Shown here one piece after another: positions 11,948 to 23,281 of a DNA stretch of 64,000 bases. How positions within the stretch are numbered: the first letter of the stretch is position 1; each line of letters opens with the position of its first letter. Both the position numbers and the translations under genes were made by a program. Below the pieces are notes generated by a model, which was given only the letters and a program-made list of their open reading frames with translations, was not told the DNA's origin and ran no database searches. The stretch is from Cryptomeria japonica (Eukaryota; Streptophyta; Pinopsida; Cupressales; Cupressaceae): contig NC_081413.1 in assembly GCF_030272615.1 (NCBI RefSeq), positions 555,487,136 to 555,551,135 on the forward strand, given 5' to 3'.

Positions 11948-12960
11948 CTAGATATTTTCTTTATTTTCTTCAGCAACTTTCTCGGTAGGACTTCTTGGTT
12001 GAACATATATAAATTCTTCATAATCTTCTGGTTCTTTGGAATTTCCTTCATCATTTCTTTCTGAAAATTCATCAATTTTCACATTTGCAATTTCCACTAT
12101 TTTGTTAGATGATTTGATCAAACATTTAAATGCTTTACTTCTAGAAGAATAACCAAGAAATGTTCCTTCTTCGCTTTTCTGATCAAATTTTCCATTTTTG
12201 TCATCTTTGTGAACATAACATCTACTTCCAAATATTTTAAAGTAACTTACATTAGGTTTCTTGTCATACCAAATTTCATATGGTGTCTTCAAAGTTCCTT
12301 TTTTCAGTTGTACTCGGTTCAAGGTGTAGACTGTGGTGCTTATTGCTTCTCTCCAAAATGTTTGAGGTACCTTCTTTTCTATCATCAGGGTTCTGGCACA
12401 ATCTACAATAGATATGTTTCTTCTTTCAGCTATCCCATTTTGCTATGGAGTTCTCGGTGCAAACACTTATCTCTTTATACCATGATAATTGCAAAATAAG
12501 TTAAATTCATCAGAAGTGAACTCTCCTCCTCTATCAGATCTAAGACATGTCAACTATCTTCCTATTTCATTTTCAACTCTTGCCTTGTACCATTTGAACA
12601 TTTGAAAGGCTTTTGATTTTTATTTTAAAAACATAACTGACATCATCCTTGAGTAATCATCCACAAATAATATGAAATATTTATCACCATAATAACTTTG
12701 AACTTTCATAAGACCACAATGATCAGTGTGTACAAGATCTAAAATTCCTTTAGAAATGTAGGACTTACTTGTAAAGCTTGATTTTGTCATCTTACCCATC
12801 TGGCATCCTTGGCATATAGCATTCTTAGGTTTTTCCAAGCTTGGTAGACCTCTTACTCGGTGCTTCTTACTTATTTTGATTAGATTATCAAAAATTACAT
12901 GACAAAACCTTTTATGCCATAATCGGGTATCTTCTATTTTTGCATACAGACAATTGTTCC
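11948..12960 (-). pseudogene. Element B integrase
   Basis: Visible parts are LWHKRFCHVIFDNLIKIS, CQGCQMGKMTKSSF, LVHTDHCGLMKVQ (LCGPM in relatives), then SEDEFN-type core sequence and the tail VPQTFWREAIS and KTPYEIWYDKKPNVSYFK. Reading is interrupted near 12450 and 12560. It keeps the EN residues of VENEIGR where element A has a TAA, so the two copies decayed independently. Confidence 0.88.
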
Positions 12961-13375
12961 GAATTGAGTCAAGATGAAATGTATTACCTCTTGTTTGAGT
13001 CCCGGTAGCAGCTAACTTCCCATGCTTGTCATGAACTTTGACAATTCCCTTCTGAAATTCTATTCGGTATCCTGTATTGTTTAGCTATGCTACACTCAAC
13101 AAATTGTATTTCAAACCTTCAACCTAGTATACATCATCACATTTAGCATTGTCAAGAAGTGTGATAGAACCTTTACCTTTCACCAGACATGGTGCATCAT
13201 TACCAAATCTAACATAGCCTCCATCATAGTCTTCTAGTTTAACAAACTTGTGTTTATCACCTGTCATGTGATGTGAGCATCCACTATTTATGATCCAAGA
13301 ATCATTATTATTTATGTGTGATATTAAATATTTTTCTTCATACCTTTCTTCATCTGATCCATCTTTGATATCCAC
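12961..13375 (-). pseudogene. Element B aspartic protease, catalytic Asp changed
   Basis: The active-site stretch reads SWIINSGCSHHMTGDKH. The catalytic Asp of the retropepsin D-S-G triad is Asn here, a single GAT to AAT change. The domain continues with DGGYVRFGNDAPC and the VEGLKYNLLSVA stretch. Stops lie near 13087 and 13122. With the nucleophilic Asp lost, this protease would be dead even without the stops. Confidence 0.9.
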
Positions 13376-13534
13376 ATAAACAATTTCCTTTGTTTTAGTT
13401 TCATTAGATTTATCATCGTTGGATTCCTCATTAGCTACTAGGCATATCTTCCTATCTCTCCTTCTGAAGTCTTAGTGTCCTCTGTAATGATTATCTTTTT
13501 ATCTGTCATCTCGGTATTCTCTCTTTTCACTAGA

Positions 13535-14455
13535 TTATTTTTCAGGGCAGTTAGAAGCCATATATCCTATTTTATCACAATTAAAACATTTTAAAGGTAA
13601 CTTTCCTTTGTACTTACCTTTGCCTCTTGGTAACCTTCTGGCTAATATTGCTTCAAACTCTTCTTGCTTTCTAATTTCCTCATATAGTTTGTGTACCTCT
13701 TCCATGTTCTTGCGAAATCTCTCACTTGCTCCACTGTGATTTCCTTCAGCATACTTATTCATTCTATCATTGTAATCATTAGATTCACCAAGATGAAAAG
13801 AACTGAATGTAGATTCAACTTTATTTACCGAAGACCCACTGTTATCAAAATTACTTAACTCAAATGCATCTAGCTTACCGATAGTAGCATTCAAAGAGAC
13901 TAACATGTTTGGTATAGACCTTAATTCATTAATTGTAGAGACTCAAATGGCATAAGTAGGTAGAAGTGTTCTAAGCAACTTACTTGTTACATCCTTTTCT
14001 TCAATAGTTCCTCCTACTCCTTTGATTTGATTGACAGTTTCTCTTAATCTTGTACTGTATTGGGTTATGTTCTCACCTTCATTCATTCTCATGGATTCAA
14101 GTTGACCTCTTAGACTATCTACTTTTTCTCTTTGAACATGTTCATCACCACCATACACAGATATGAGCTTAGTCCACATCGCCTTGGCATCATTGCAACC
14201 TTCTAGATCATTGAACTCTGAGTTGGTCAATGTTGATGTTATTTCAATCATTTCTTGAATATGTTCTTGCTTTGACTTTATCTCTTCCATTGTCATCAGG
14301 TAGGTGCTTGGTGCAATGTAGTCATTCTCCAGATAATATGTTGCATATTCTCCAATTCCTGATAAGTGTAGCTTCATTCTTTTCTGCCATGTGAAGAAAC
14401 TAGACTTGTTCAGCTTTGGTGCATCCCTTTTATACATCTTTGGATCTTGCCTCAA
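13535..14455 (-). pseudogene. Element B gag with damaged zinc knuckle
   Basis: The gag starts near 14455 (MRQDPKMYKRDAPKLNK) and matches element A gag, including SVYGGDEHVQREKVDSLRG. A stop near 13940 separates the N-terminal UBN2-type part from the knuckle region. The knuckle is CFNCDKIGYMASNCP: all Cys are kept but the zinc-ligand His is Tyr (CAT to TAT). A basic stretch, GKGKYKGKLPLK, precedes it. Confidence 0.9.
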
Positions 14456-14486
14456 GTGCCTTTAAACTTTTCTTCTGGAGTGCAAT

Positions 14487-14500
14487 GCTTTGGTACCAAT
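14487..14500 (-). other. Element B primer binding site
   Basis: The minus strand reads attggtaccaaagc right after the LTR end TTAACA. It aligns with the copia Met-tRNA site attggtatcagagc with two or three changes. Confidence 0.8.
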
Positions 14501-15874
14501 TGTTAATAAGATGAGAGGGGGGGGTGAATCATATAAACTCAACAATGAATAAATTCATCAGATTCAACCTCGATAGCCTTTACTTCTATATGTATCCAAA
14601 ACTGTAAATCATTCAAACTCATAAACAGATAACTTTAAAACATCACAACACATTTAACACCATATTTAACATGGAAATCCAAGTAGGGAAAAACCACAGT
14701 GGGATTTCAGACCCACTAAGAAATACACCTTTCTAGAGTATGCTTGGTTAAAAGCCAATCCTGTTATAGGTTACATACACATTGCTAGATGTGACCTGGT
14801 TAAGGGATTTCCCTCAGATTTGTTAGAATCTTGCACTTTGTTAGAAGTGACCTTGTCAAAGGATTTCAAACACTCAACTAGAATGTTACCTTGCTAGAGG
14901 ATTTACAAATAAGACTGTTAGGTCCACTCGATTAAGAGATTTTCTGTCACTTACAAAATAAATAATAGTATAAAATATATCTGCAACTTCACATCTGAAA
15001 TGCTAAAGCAGATTCTATGTGCTCAAAATAATCTTGTCATAAGACTTATCTTTCTCCTTGTTGGGCTTGTTGGGCTTCTCAATCTGTTCTTCAATCAGAT
15101 CTTCAATCTTCAGTACTCAGTGATCACTGTTGTAGTATCACTGTTCTTCTATTTGCCCGCATACATTGTTTATCAACAATTCCTTATTTATAAACAATTC
15201 CTAACCACTTAATCTCCTTGATCACATTTCCCATGATCAATCTTAGCCATTAGAGCTTGAAACTAGACTAGGTTCATTGTATCCTTCGATCTGAAAAATG
15301 TTTTATCTCGCCTTGGAACTTGTATTCCTTCCTTGGTACTTGTGCTATGTTATGACCGTTTAATTTGTGCTGTAGATCTAACTTCTGTATTTTCATTGTT
15401 GTAGATCCTCAACAAACTTCTTGCATGACATACCAATCATCTATTCATCTCCATCTTATTGACATCCTTCATTTAATAATGCTTTTATTCATCCAATGCG
15501 TTCTATTACTACTCGGTTGTAACTTGGTTGATACTAAACTTCACTTGGTAGACATTCTTCCTTCTTTAATTGATATCGATAACCTTAGGGTTTACCGACT
15601 AGGTTCTTTGCTTAGTAACATAGAACAATATTAAACCTATATTCATCTACTATATGAAATCTTTTCTTATTCTTATTTAGTCAATGAATACACATATATA
15701 GGATACCAAAACAATCAAAACAACAAAATCTCATCACTATCTAACTCGGTAATAGTTGCCCATTGAACAACTTATTATTCCCCTTCACATTCACATTCTT
15801 TTTGTGTCACTTACTGACATCTTTATACTCATCAAAACATACTTCTTAAGATATGGCAACATCATACTGAATCA
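14501..15874 (-). mobile_element. Element B, 5' LTR, inner part
   Basis: This is the PBS-proximal 1374 bp of the B 5' LTR, colinear with 1-900 of the 3' LTR from about 14930 onward. It is interrupted at 15874 by the LINE insertion and resumes at 32206. It has the G-run at 14514-14530 and the copia LTR hairpin motif at 14671-14698. Confidence 0.92.
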
Positions 15875-15987
15875 AGGCGATGGTGGGAACAATGCACGCA
15901 GAGGGAGGAAATTTGAAAACAGGAAATGGATAGAATAGCGAGGCTGGATCCCCTAGCTCTGATGCCACTGTATCTCAAGGACAAGCA

Positions 15988-16009
15988 ATGGATGATGAGG
16001 ATGGGTCAG
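15988..16009 (+). pseudogene. LINE ORF1, first codons before the element C insertion
   Basis: Within the LINE leader an ATG at 15988 opens the codons MDDEDGS. The frame is then cut by element C. Beyond C, at 24468, the open frame resumes with DSPKLGPEAVKVDSEK, which has no ATG nearby. I therefore infer that 15988 is the original ORF1 start. An unknown number of codons may have been lost, because C shows no TSD. Confidence 0.55.
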
Positions 16010-16353
16010 TGGCTCATGTTCTCTTTTCATTGCTTTTAGCTGATCAGTCAGTGCTTTGTTCTTTTCCTTTAGATCTGCAATCATTTCTTCCGTTTCTTCA
16101 GATATACTGTTCTCAGATGATGTCTCAATTTTTTCCACCAACTCCTATGAGTCCTACAAATCATCAAATAATATTCTTCTAACTTTTAGTGATCTTTGCA
16201 TTTATTTCTGCATGTTTGCAATCACTTGATTAGCATGATCCAATTCATTTTGAAGATTCAGAATTCTCCGAGATTGTTTGTAGCCTTCCATTGATAAGAT
16301 CTTTCTCTTTAGGCAGTTAAACCCTTTTCCAAGATTGAAGCTCTGATACCAAT
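16010..16353 (-). repeat. Partial second internal unit of element C
   Basis: From about 16015 to 16353 the sequence repeats the start of C's internal region (about 22945-23281): primer site, MEGYKQSRRILNLQNEL and the coiled coil up to LTDQLKAMKREHE. It follows an LTR, giving LTR-internal-LTR-partial internal. Such tandem structures can arise by unequal recombination between LTRs. A later deletion would explain the missing third LTR and TSD. Confidence 0.8.
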
Positions 16354-17537
16354 TGTTCGGCCCAATATGGAAAGCTAATGTACTAAAAGGGGATGGGTGA
16401 ATCAGTACTCCAAAACTTTTCTTCAATAATAACCTTACTGTTAAGCATACACTGAATATTGTTGAAACATAACATAAAACATATAAATAACATTCATACA
16501 TTATTCACTCCATAACTCATATATTTTGGTTATGCAGAAACTCCTTTTTAGAGAGAAAAACCATGGTGGGGATGACACCCACAACTTCACTACTGCAATA
16601 ACGAAGGTTGCTTGGTTAGAGTTATATGTTTAGCTATTTTTGATAGCTTACCATTTGAGGAGTATCAAGATCTTTAGATCTACCTTGCTAAAGGATTTTA
16701 CAACACTTATACTAAATGCTACACCTAATTAAAGGCTTTACAATTTATAGACCTTGTTAGAGTCTTTTACCCTGTTAAATGTTTCTCTTACTACAAAGTA
16801 ATACAATCAAATCTTTACAAAATATCTGTAACTTTACATCTGAAATGTTATAGCAGATTCTATGCTCAATTTGAAATTACCTTGCTCATAGCATACCTCG
16901 GTAACTCATAAATCAACTTGGTAAACCCTTCTGTTTACTTTTGTTCCTTGACTGTTCTCTGAAATCCTTCTCGATGACCTCTGAATAACTTTGTCAATCG
17001 TAACAATCACTATACTTTGTGCTTTCTTATGATCTTTTTTTCAACTTATCTAACACGTAAGTCTTGATTCATATATTTGATCCTCAATTCATGCTATATA
17101 AATAGATCTCTTATGATGGTGATCTGATCCTGCTTCAATCTTTACAAACATGATTCATTAAATAAATAACCATGCAAATTATTTGATTGGATATATGTCC
17201 TCGAAATCATATAAAATCTTAAAGTGCAATTTCCAATTGATAACGATTTTCTATTCCTCGATCTTTGTAACACATTTCCCATATATGTCTAGGTTCAATG
17301 AATCTGGTAACACGTTTCACTCGGTTCATATAAACTTGGTATACCATCTTTGTTGCTCGATAGACATAGAAATTTACTCGGTAGACAAATCGGTGTATAT
17401 TGAACTCTGTGATTTCTTCCTTCTATTACCGACTTACTTTAGTGCTTACCGACTGAGTATTTCGATAGTATTAACTGACTAGAGTATATAGAATGACTTT
17501 GGACATAAAACTAATGACAACTTAGTAAATAGTAACA
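16354..17537 (-). mobile_element. Element C, distal LTR
   Basis: The 1184-bp LTR starts (minus) TGTTACTATTTACTAAG and ends with CCGAACA. Its partner is 23282-24467 (1186 bp). The polypurine tract gtcaaaaggggagat abuts it at 17538-17552. The LTR carries CTCGGT motifs like A and B, although the families are otherwise distinct. Confidence 0.92.
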
Positions 17538-17886
17538 ATCTCCCCTTTTGACATTAGTTTTGCATGTTTGACAAAACTCCTTTCAAAGTCATAACTCTAA
17601 AATCTATATACTTTACAAAATTTTGACTAAACTAAGAGTATATATAATTGTCAATAAATAGTATACTCATATATACTCCCCTTATTAATATACTGTATAT
17701 AACTCAGATTTTGTATGCTCGGTGTTCATTGATCCCTATTCACTGCTCGATGTTCACTGCTCCCCCTGTCAAATTCACCTATATATTCTGATACTCTCAT
17801 CTGCTCGGTGTACTCGCTCTTGTATACACTATAATACACTATACTTTGGTATACACTATACTCCCCCTTTTTGACAAACAACAAAA
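17538..17886 (-). other. Element C 3' untranslated region
   Basis: Non-coding region between ORF2's stop and the LTR. It holds a polypurine tract next to the LTR (17538-17552), a second, tcaaaaagggggagt, at about 17865-17880, and a third, gacagggggagcag, near 17755-17768. I see no gene in it. Confidence 0.7.
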
Positions 17887-20800
17887 CTAGTTACCATTTA
17901 GTGGGGGCAACTGGTCAAAAATGGATTTATACTTTGTCCTTGCATCAGTGAGGGAAGTAGAGAGTGTAGTCTTGACACTATCCATTAAAGAATTCTGAGC
18001 TGTAATGTTAGCTAATAATGAAATCAAACCATCTAAAGTGCTTCCCTCTTGTTGAGTCGATAAGGAGGTAGCTCAGTGGATTTGTTCTTGGATAGAGGAC
18101 AAGTGTGGAATGAATAAGGTTTGAAGAGTCATTACATCCATTCTTATTTTGTGCTCTTCATTCTGTAATTCCAACTATTGAGCCATGAGGGATTGTAACT
18201 TGGTATAAAAATTTTGAATAGAATTTGGCTCAGTGGTCAGCTTATTTGAGAGATCAGTGATCTCTTTTTCAATAGCATCGGTTTTATTCTTGACATCTTT
18301 AATGAATAAAGAGAATGTACAAAGCTTTTGAAATAAATAAAGAATATGTTTGAGTTGAGGGGACAACTCAACAATGAGTCCTACGAGCTTAATTTTACCT
18401 AAAGCAATGGATTTTTGTACCTCTTCAATCATTTTGGTTGTGAGCTCTTTGTCCTTTAATTTGCTTAGGTACTCAGATGCATCTACTCTAGATGCTTCTA
18501 ATTTAGTAAGGAGTTCATCTAGTTGCACATGGATGGCTGCATCTTTTGTCACGGTAGCTTCAGGTAGCATTTCTGTTAATAGTGCTTTTACCTTCTGAAG
18601 TACTTTGTTTTTCTTTTGTATAGCCATTTGTTTCTCTTGCTCTGCTTTGGCTTTGCATAGTTCACCGAATTCAATAAGTGCTTGCCCTTTTAGTTTTGAT
18701 ATGTCTACATTTGGCAACACAATCGGTTTTGACAAATCTACTTTGAAACTATGCTTCCTCATTTTCTTCTCTTTAGAGGATGAGGCTTTCATCAGTTGAA
18801 CCAGTACAATGGCTTGGGAGGCTTGTTCACCCTCGGTAGGTTGCTCGATAGAGACAACACTTTTGTTTGTTTCCTTTGCCTTTGTTGTACTTTGTGGTGT
18901 TTCCTTGCTTGGGGTCTCGATGGCAACAGTCTCGGTGCTAGTTGGTGCTTGAGAAGTGCATTCCCTAGTGGCCACAGAAGTAGCTTCTCCTTTGGTAGAC
19001 TATTGACCATCTGTGCCTTGTTCAGTGTCCTGAGGTGTCTCAGTTGAAACATGTGGAGTCACCGAAGGATAGGCCTTGACTTTCTCCAAAACTGATTCAC
19101 TTGATACCAGTTTGGCATAGACATTCCCTTCTATCATTTCTATTTCTGGTGCTTCGGTGTCCATGACATTCTCATGAAGTTGTATAGTTGACACAGGATC
19201 TTGCTTGGTGATATCAACTAGTTCAACTTCACTTTGGGTTCCTTCAGGCTGAATTTTGAAAATGTTTTCCCATTTTTCTTTTGTTTCCTTCTCCACTTCA
19301 AGATACAAGCCATTCATCAGTTTCAAGGCTCTTTGTTTGAATAGGAATTTTGCTTGGTGGGTTTTTAGATGTTCACTTACTTCATCCACCGTCATGTCTA
19401 GAAAGAGATGTACCAGACATCTTTCTCTCATCTGTATTTCTGATTCCATAGCATATTTCCACCTGTTGTCAATGTGTAAATATCATTCTTTTGGAAGGGA
19501 ATTATTTACTTCCAATGGTACTAATCAAAATTTAAGAAGTGTACAGATTACAACTTCTTCAATTTGTCTCTTTTCTGCATCAGACCTGGAGTCATATTTC
19601 ACATACCTGAATGCTCCAAATCCACCATATTATTTCAAGTTTGTGCAAAAATTGTCAACACTATGTACATTTTCCTTCTTACTCTTGACAATCTGAAATT
19701 TACTTAAGTCTTCAGATTCGGTGTCACTGGACTCTTTGCTCAAAATGAGTCTCCAAGTAGACTTCTTATAAGTTTTTGTTACCTTAGGCATGGCAACATT
19801 TTTCTCTTTCTTACTTGGTGACACTGCAGATGATCTTGTGTTTGGTCTTTTCATAGGAGGAGTCAGTGATACCTATGATGTATCCTATTTCTTCCTTTTC
19901 AAAATTTTCCCTTTAGGCAACTCGGTGCTCAATGTAATTGTTGCTTCTTGGGCTTCAGATTCCTCCTCGATGATGAGTTGATCGGTCTTGATAGGTGTAG
20001 AGGAAGAACCTTCTCCAAATTTTTCTGTTAAAACTTTAATCATCTTTGTTGCTTTCCTTGTAGCCTTAGGTACTACAATGCTCATTTTAACTTTTTCTTT
20101 TACTTCTTCATAAGTACCATACTGGATCTCGGTAGCATGCCTTGGAAGTGCAAGAAAGGCATCTATCTGTTGTTGTGTTATGTCAAAATCAATTTCATAA
20201 CCCATCAGTGGAAAAGATTGAATTCTTGGTTCTACTGCATTGACATAGCAGTAGTCGGTATCCGCTTCAAAACATATTTCATTCTTGTATTTTTCCACTA
20301 ACTGGGGTGGAATCCTGTGCCTGTTATGCATTTTCTCCTGAAACTTGCTAAAATAGTCATCAATGATCTCATTGAAGTTGTCATCTAGCTGCTTGATGAA
20401 GTCATTTATTTGGTGAGTGATTGGTAGGTGAAGCTCCCAAACTACATTACCAATTGATGGAAAGAATTTCTCAAAGTAGAAAAACATGCATAGCAAAAGT
20501 GATCCAAACTTCAATGTATTTGCTGAGTTGTTCTTCTTCAGCTTCCTAATGGTGTTGAGATTTTCAAACAGATTTTTCAACAACACTTCACATAGATCAA
20601 TTTTCATTCCCTTTTTCACAATTTTGTATGCTATATCAACTGCTGCACAAGGTACACTATTTTCCCTTGCTGATTGAAAGAAACAATAACCTATGACTCT
20701 AATTGCGAACTTTAACTCAGCATCTGTAACATTTTTCAATTTCAGACCTTTGCAATCAGATTCAACTCCGGTTAAAGTGATCAATTCTTTCTATGAAATC

Positions 20801-21244
20801 ATCTTCTGTGCTCGGGCATGATCGAATATGGGATATCTGGTGATCAAGTGGATGATTTCCTTGGTAATTTTAAATGGTTGCTCCTCTAACCACATGAAGT
20901 CATCATGAACTTTGCTCAAAACAAATTTAACCCATTGGGGTTTGAAGACTTGTGGGTAGGTTAGGGCTTCGGTCAATCCCTTGATTTTGATATGTTCAAA
21001 TGCTATCCAATTTCCCATCGGTACACAATTCATCATATGTGTCTTTTATCTTTGTATGACCTAGTTCTTCAACTCGACACTTAGTGAAGAATCTAACATC
21101 CTCAACTAGTAAAACCCTATTCAGAATGAGTGAAAATGCAGTTTTGTCATCCGGTTCAGATGCAACTTTGGGAGGTAGAGAATATTTCACTGAGAGTTTC
21201 TCAATGCTCTCAACAACAATAGGGTTCTGAATCTTAGGGGCCAT
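17887..21244 (-). pseudogene. Element C ORF2, large accessory protein of unknown function
   Basis: The ATG at 21244 (MAPKIQNPIVVESIEKLSVK) opens about 1,100 codons ending at a TAG at 17887-17889. Interruptions are one frameshift near 21000 and several TAGs. The N-terminal third is a compact helical region with EEQPFKITKEIIHLITRY, then helices including SLLLCMFFYFEKFFPSIGN. A Lys/Ser/Thr-rich linker with KRPNTRSSAVSPSKKEK follows. A Thr/Glu-rich low-complexity part and a long C-terminal coiled coil (LQKVKALLTEMLPEAT to TDLSNKLTTEPNS) end the protein. No polymerase, protease or integrase motif is visible. The first domain resembles the accessory ORFs of the LINE and of element F. The function is unknown. 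Confidence 0.75.
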
Positions 21245-21864
21245 CTAGATGAATACTAACAAGATAGTCTTAGGGTTTGAAAAACTTAACCAACAAACAC
21301 TTTCAATGTGGTAAATAAAATAGATATTCACAACTAATATGATCAATTAATTGGTTCTGAGAAATGCGTTATGATTGATGTAAATACCTTGAAATTTCAC
21401 TTCGGAAGAGTTTGATCGCCTTTGTATCGCTTGCTCTACTTCTTAAAAACTTGGTATGTAAATACCTTGAAATTTCACTTCGGAAGAGTTTGATCGCCTT
21501 TGTATCACTTGCTCTACTTCTTGAAAACTTGGTAAGTGTAAAATGATCACGTAAAAGGCATTAAGTACACATTTTTCCTTCTTAGGCTCCATGCAGGTAG
21601 GTCAGAAAATATTAAATGCACTTGGTTCCATTAAACCGATTACCTTTTTTTTTTTTTCTTTTATTGACTAGACAAGCTTCTTTTATTTACCGACTTGACA
21701 GGCTTCCTGTGTTTACTGACTTGTCTAGTATTTCAAAAACTAGTTAAAATTTCAAAACAAGTTATTGCATCTTAGCTATGCAGATTTTGGAATTAAGTAC
21801 ATGAAAAAATAGGAACTGTTAAGATATAACCTTAGAGAATGCAGTCCCTTCATACCTTTACCGA
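21245..21864 (-). other. Element C inter-ORF spacer with 78-bp tandem duplication
   Basis: A 620-bp gap between ORF1 and ORF2 (minus-strand order). It contains two adjacent near-identical 78-bp units at 21379-21456 and 21457-21534, each beginning tgtaaataccttgaaatttc, just upstream of the ORF2 start. The rest is AT-rich with a T-run at 21644-21658. Confidence 0.75.
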
Positions 21865-23219
21865 TTAATTTGGAACAAATACACCTAACTCAGTAGGTAA
21901 GGTGCTTTCTTCATTAGTTGACACATTTTCTTTATTTTTCCAAATCATCTATAATTTGCCTTTTATTTCCTCGGCATCTTCTTTGGATTGATCTTTGCAA
22001 TCTTTAGTCAAGTGTCCAACTTTGTGACAACGAAAACATGCCATACCAGGATTCCTCCATGATCTTTGGTTGTTCATTCCAAACCTTATAAAGCAGTTGA
22101 CACTTATATGTCCATATCTTCCACAACATTCACACCATATTCTTGTATTGTAATCCCATGGTAGTGCAGTATACTATTGATTAAGATCTGTGTGAGTTTT
22201 GTAGCCTTTAGTATTTGCTCGATGTGCATACAACTTATAGTTCTTCTGCTTAAACCAACACTTCTTGTTACTATGTCCATATCTATTGCAGTTTTTACAA
22301 AATCCTTTGAATTTTGCCTTCTAATAATTGTTAATAGACTTTGTCCTACATTGGTTAGAAGTGTGACCATACTTATTGCAATTGTAACAATAACCATCAG
22401 ACCTAGTGACATTTGGTTACTTACCTTTTCTGATATGGCACATGTTGGCAGTATGTCCTTGTTTTCCACAGTAGTTGCAAATAGGTTTCTTCCCTTTGAT
22501 GTTCTTCTTATTTTCACCTTTCTTTGATGATTCTCCTCTCTCGGTAGTGTGGATTCCTTTCTCGGTAAAGTCTCTTCCTTTGTAACTGAGTCCTGCAACT
22601 TTGTTGGGTCGCTTTGTATTCAGTTGCTCATCCAACATCTTTGATGCTTCATAACTTTTCTTTAGTGTTTCTTTGGATTTATCCTCTATTTCAAGTTCAT
22701 CGGTCAACCTTGATACTTCAAGTTTCAATGCTTGATTCTCATTGACTTTCAGATCTACTTCATGATGTGCATAACCTAATTGATTAGACAGATTTGTTGA
22801 ATTCTAGTCATCCTAGTGATTTCATCATTCTTTTTAGATACTAATGCTTCAAGCTATTGTTTTTCTCTTTCAATATCTCCTAATTTATCCTCGGTTTTCC
22901 TTAATGCATCAAGATTTTCAGTCATCTGTGTGCTGAAATTCTCATGTTCTCTTTTCATTGCTTTTAGCTGATCAGTTAGTGCTTTGTTCTTTTCCTTTAG
23001 ATCTGCAATCATTTCATCTGTTTCTTTAGATATACTATTCTCAGATGATGTCTCAATTTGTTCCACCAACTCCTATGAGTCCTACAAATCATCAAATAAT
23101 CTTCTTCTAACTTTTAGTGATCTCTACATTTGTTTCTGCATGTCTGCAATCACTTGATTAGCATGATCCAATTCATTTTGAAGATTCAGAATTCTTTGAG
23201 ATTATTTGTAGCCTTCCAT
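21865..23219 (-). pseudogene. Element C ORF1: coiled coil plus five CCHC zinc knuckles
   Basis: From ATG 23219 (MEGYKQSRRILNLQNELDH) a long coiled coil runs through LKEKNKALTDQLKAMKREHE. Then come five C-x2-C-x4-H-x4-C knuckles in one frame: CNYCGKQGHTANMC (22438-22479), CYNCNKYGHTSNQC (22348-22389), CKNCNRYGHSNKKC (22258-22299), CECCGRYGHISVNC (22093-22134) and CFRCHKVGHLTKDC (21997-22038). The first three are exactly 30 codons apart. All zinc ligands are intact. One frameshift lies between 22728 and 22854, with TAG stops near 22173 and 21950. The position after the primer site fits gag. No capsid-type domain is recognised, and five knuckles exceeds the usual one to three. Confidence 0.82.
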
Positions 23220-23267
23220 TGATAAGATCTTTCTCTTTAGGCAGTTAAACCCTTTTCCAAGATTGAA

Positions 23268-23281
23268 GCTCTGATACCAAT
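23268..23281 (-). other. Element C primer binding site
   Basis: The minus strand reads attggtatcagagc immediately after the LTR end. This is the intact copia-type site for initiator Met-tRNA. A second intact copy lies at 16340-16353, next to the other LTR. Confidence 0.9.

Noticed and set aside
15930-15990. LTR primer site (gctctgatgccactgta) at the LINE 5' end
   Set aside because: It resembles a Met-tRNA primer site, but no LTR end adjoins it and the LINE borders are set by the 17-bp TSD.
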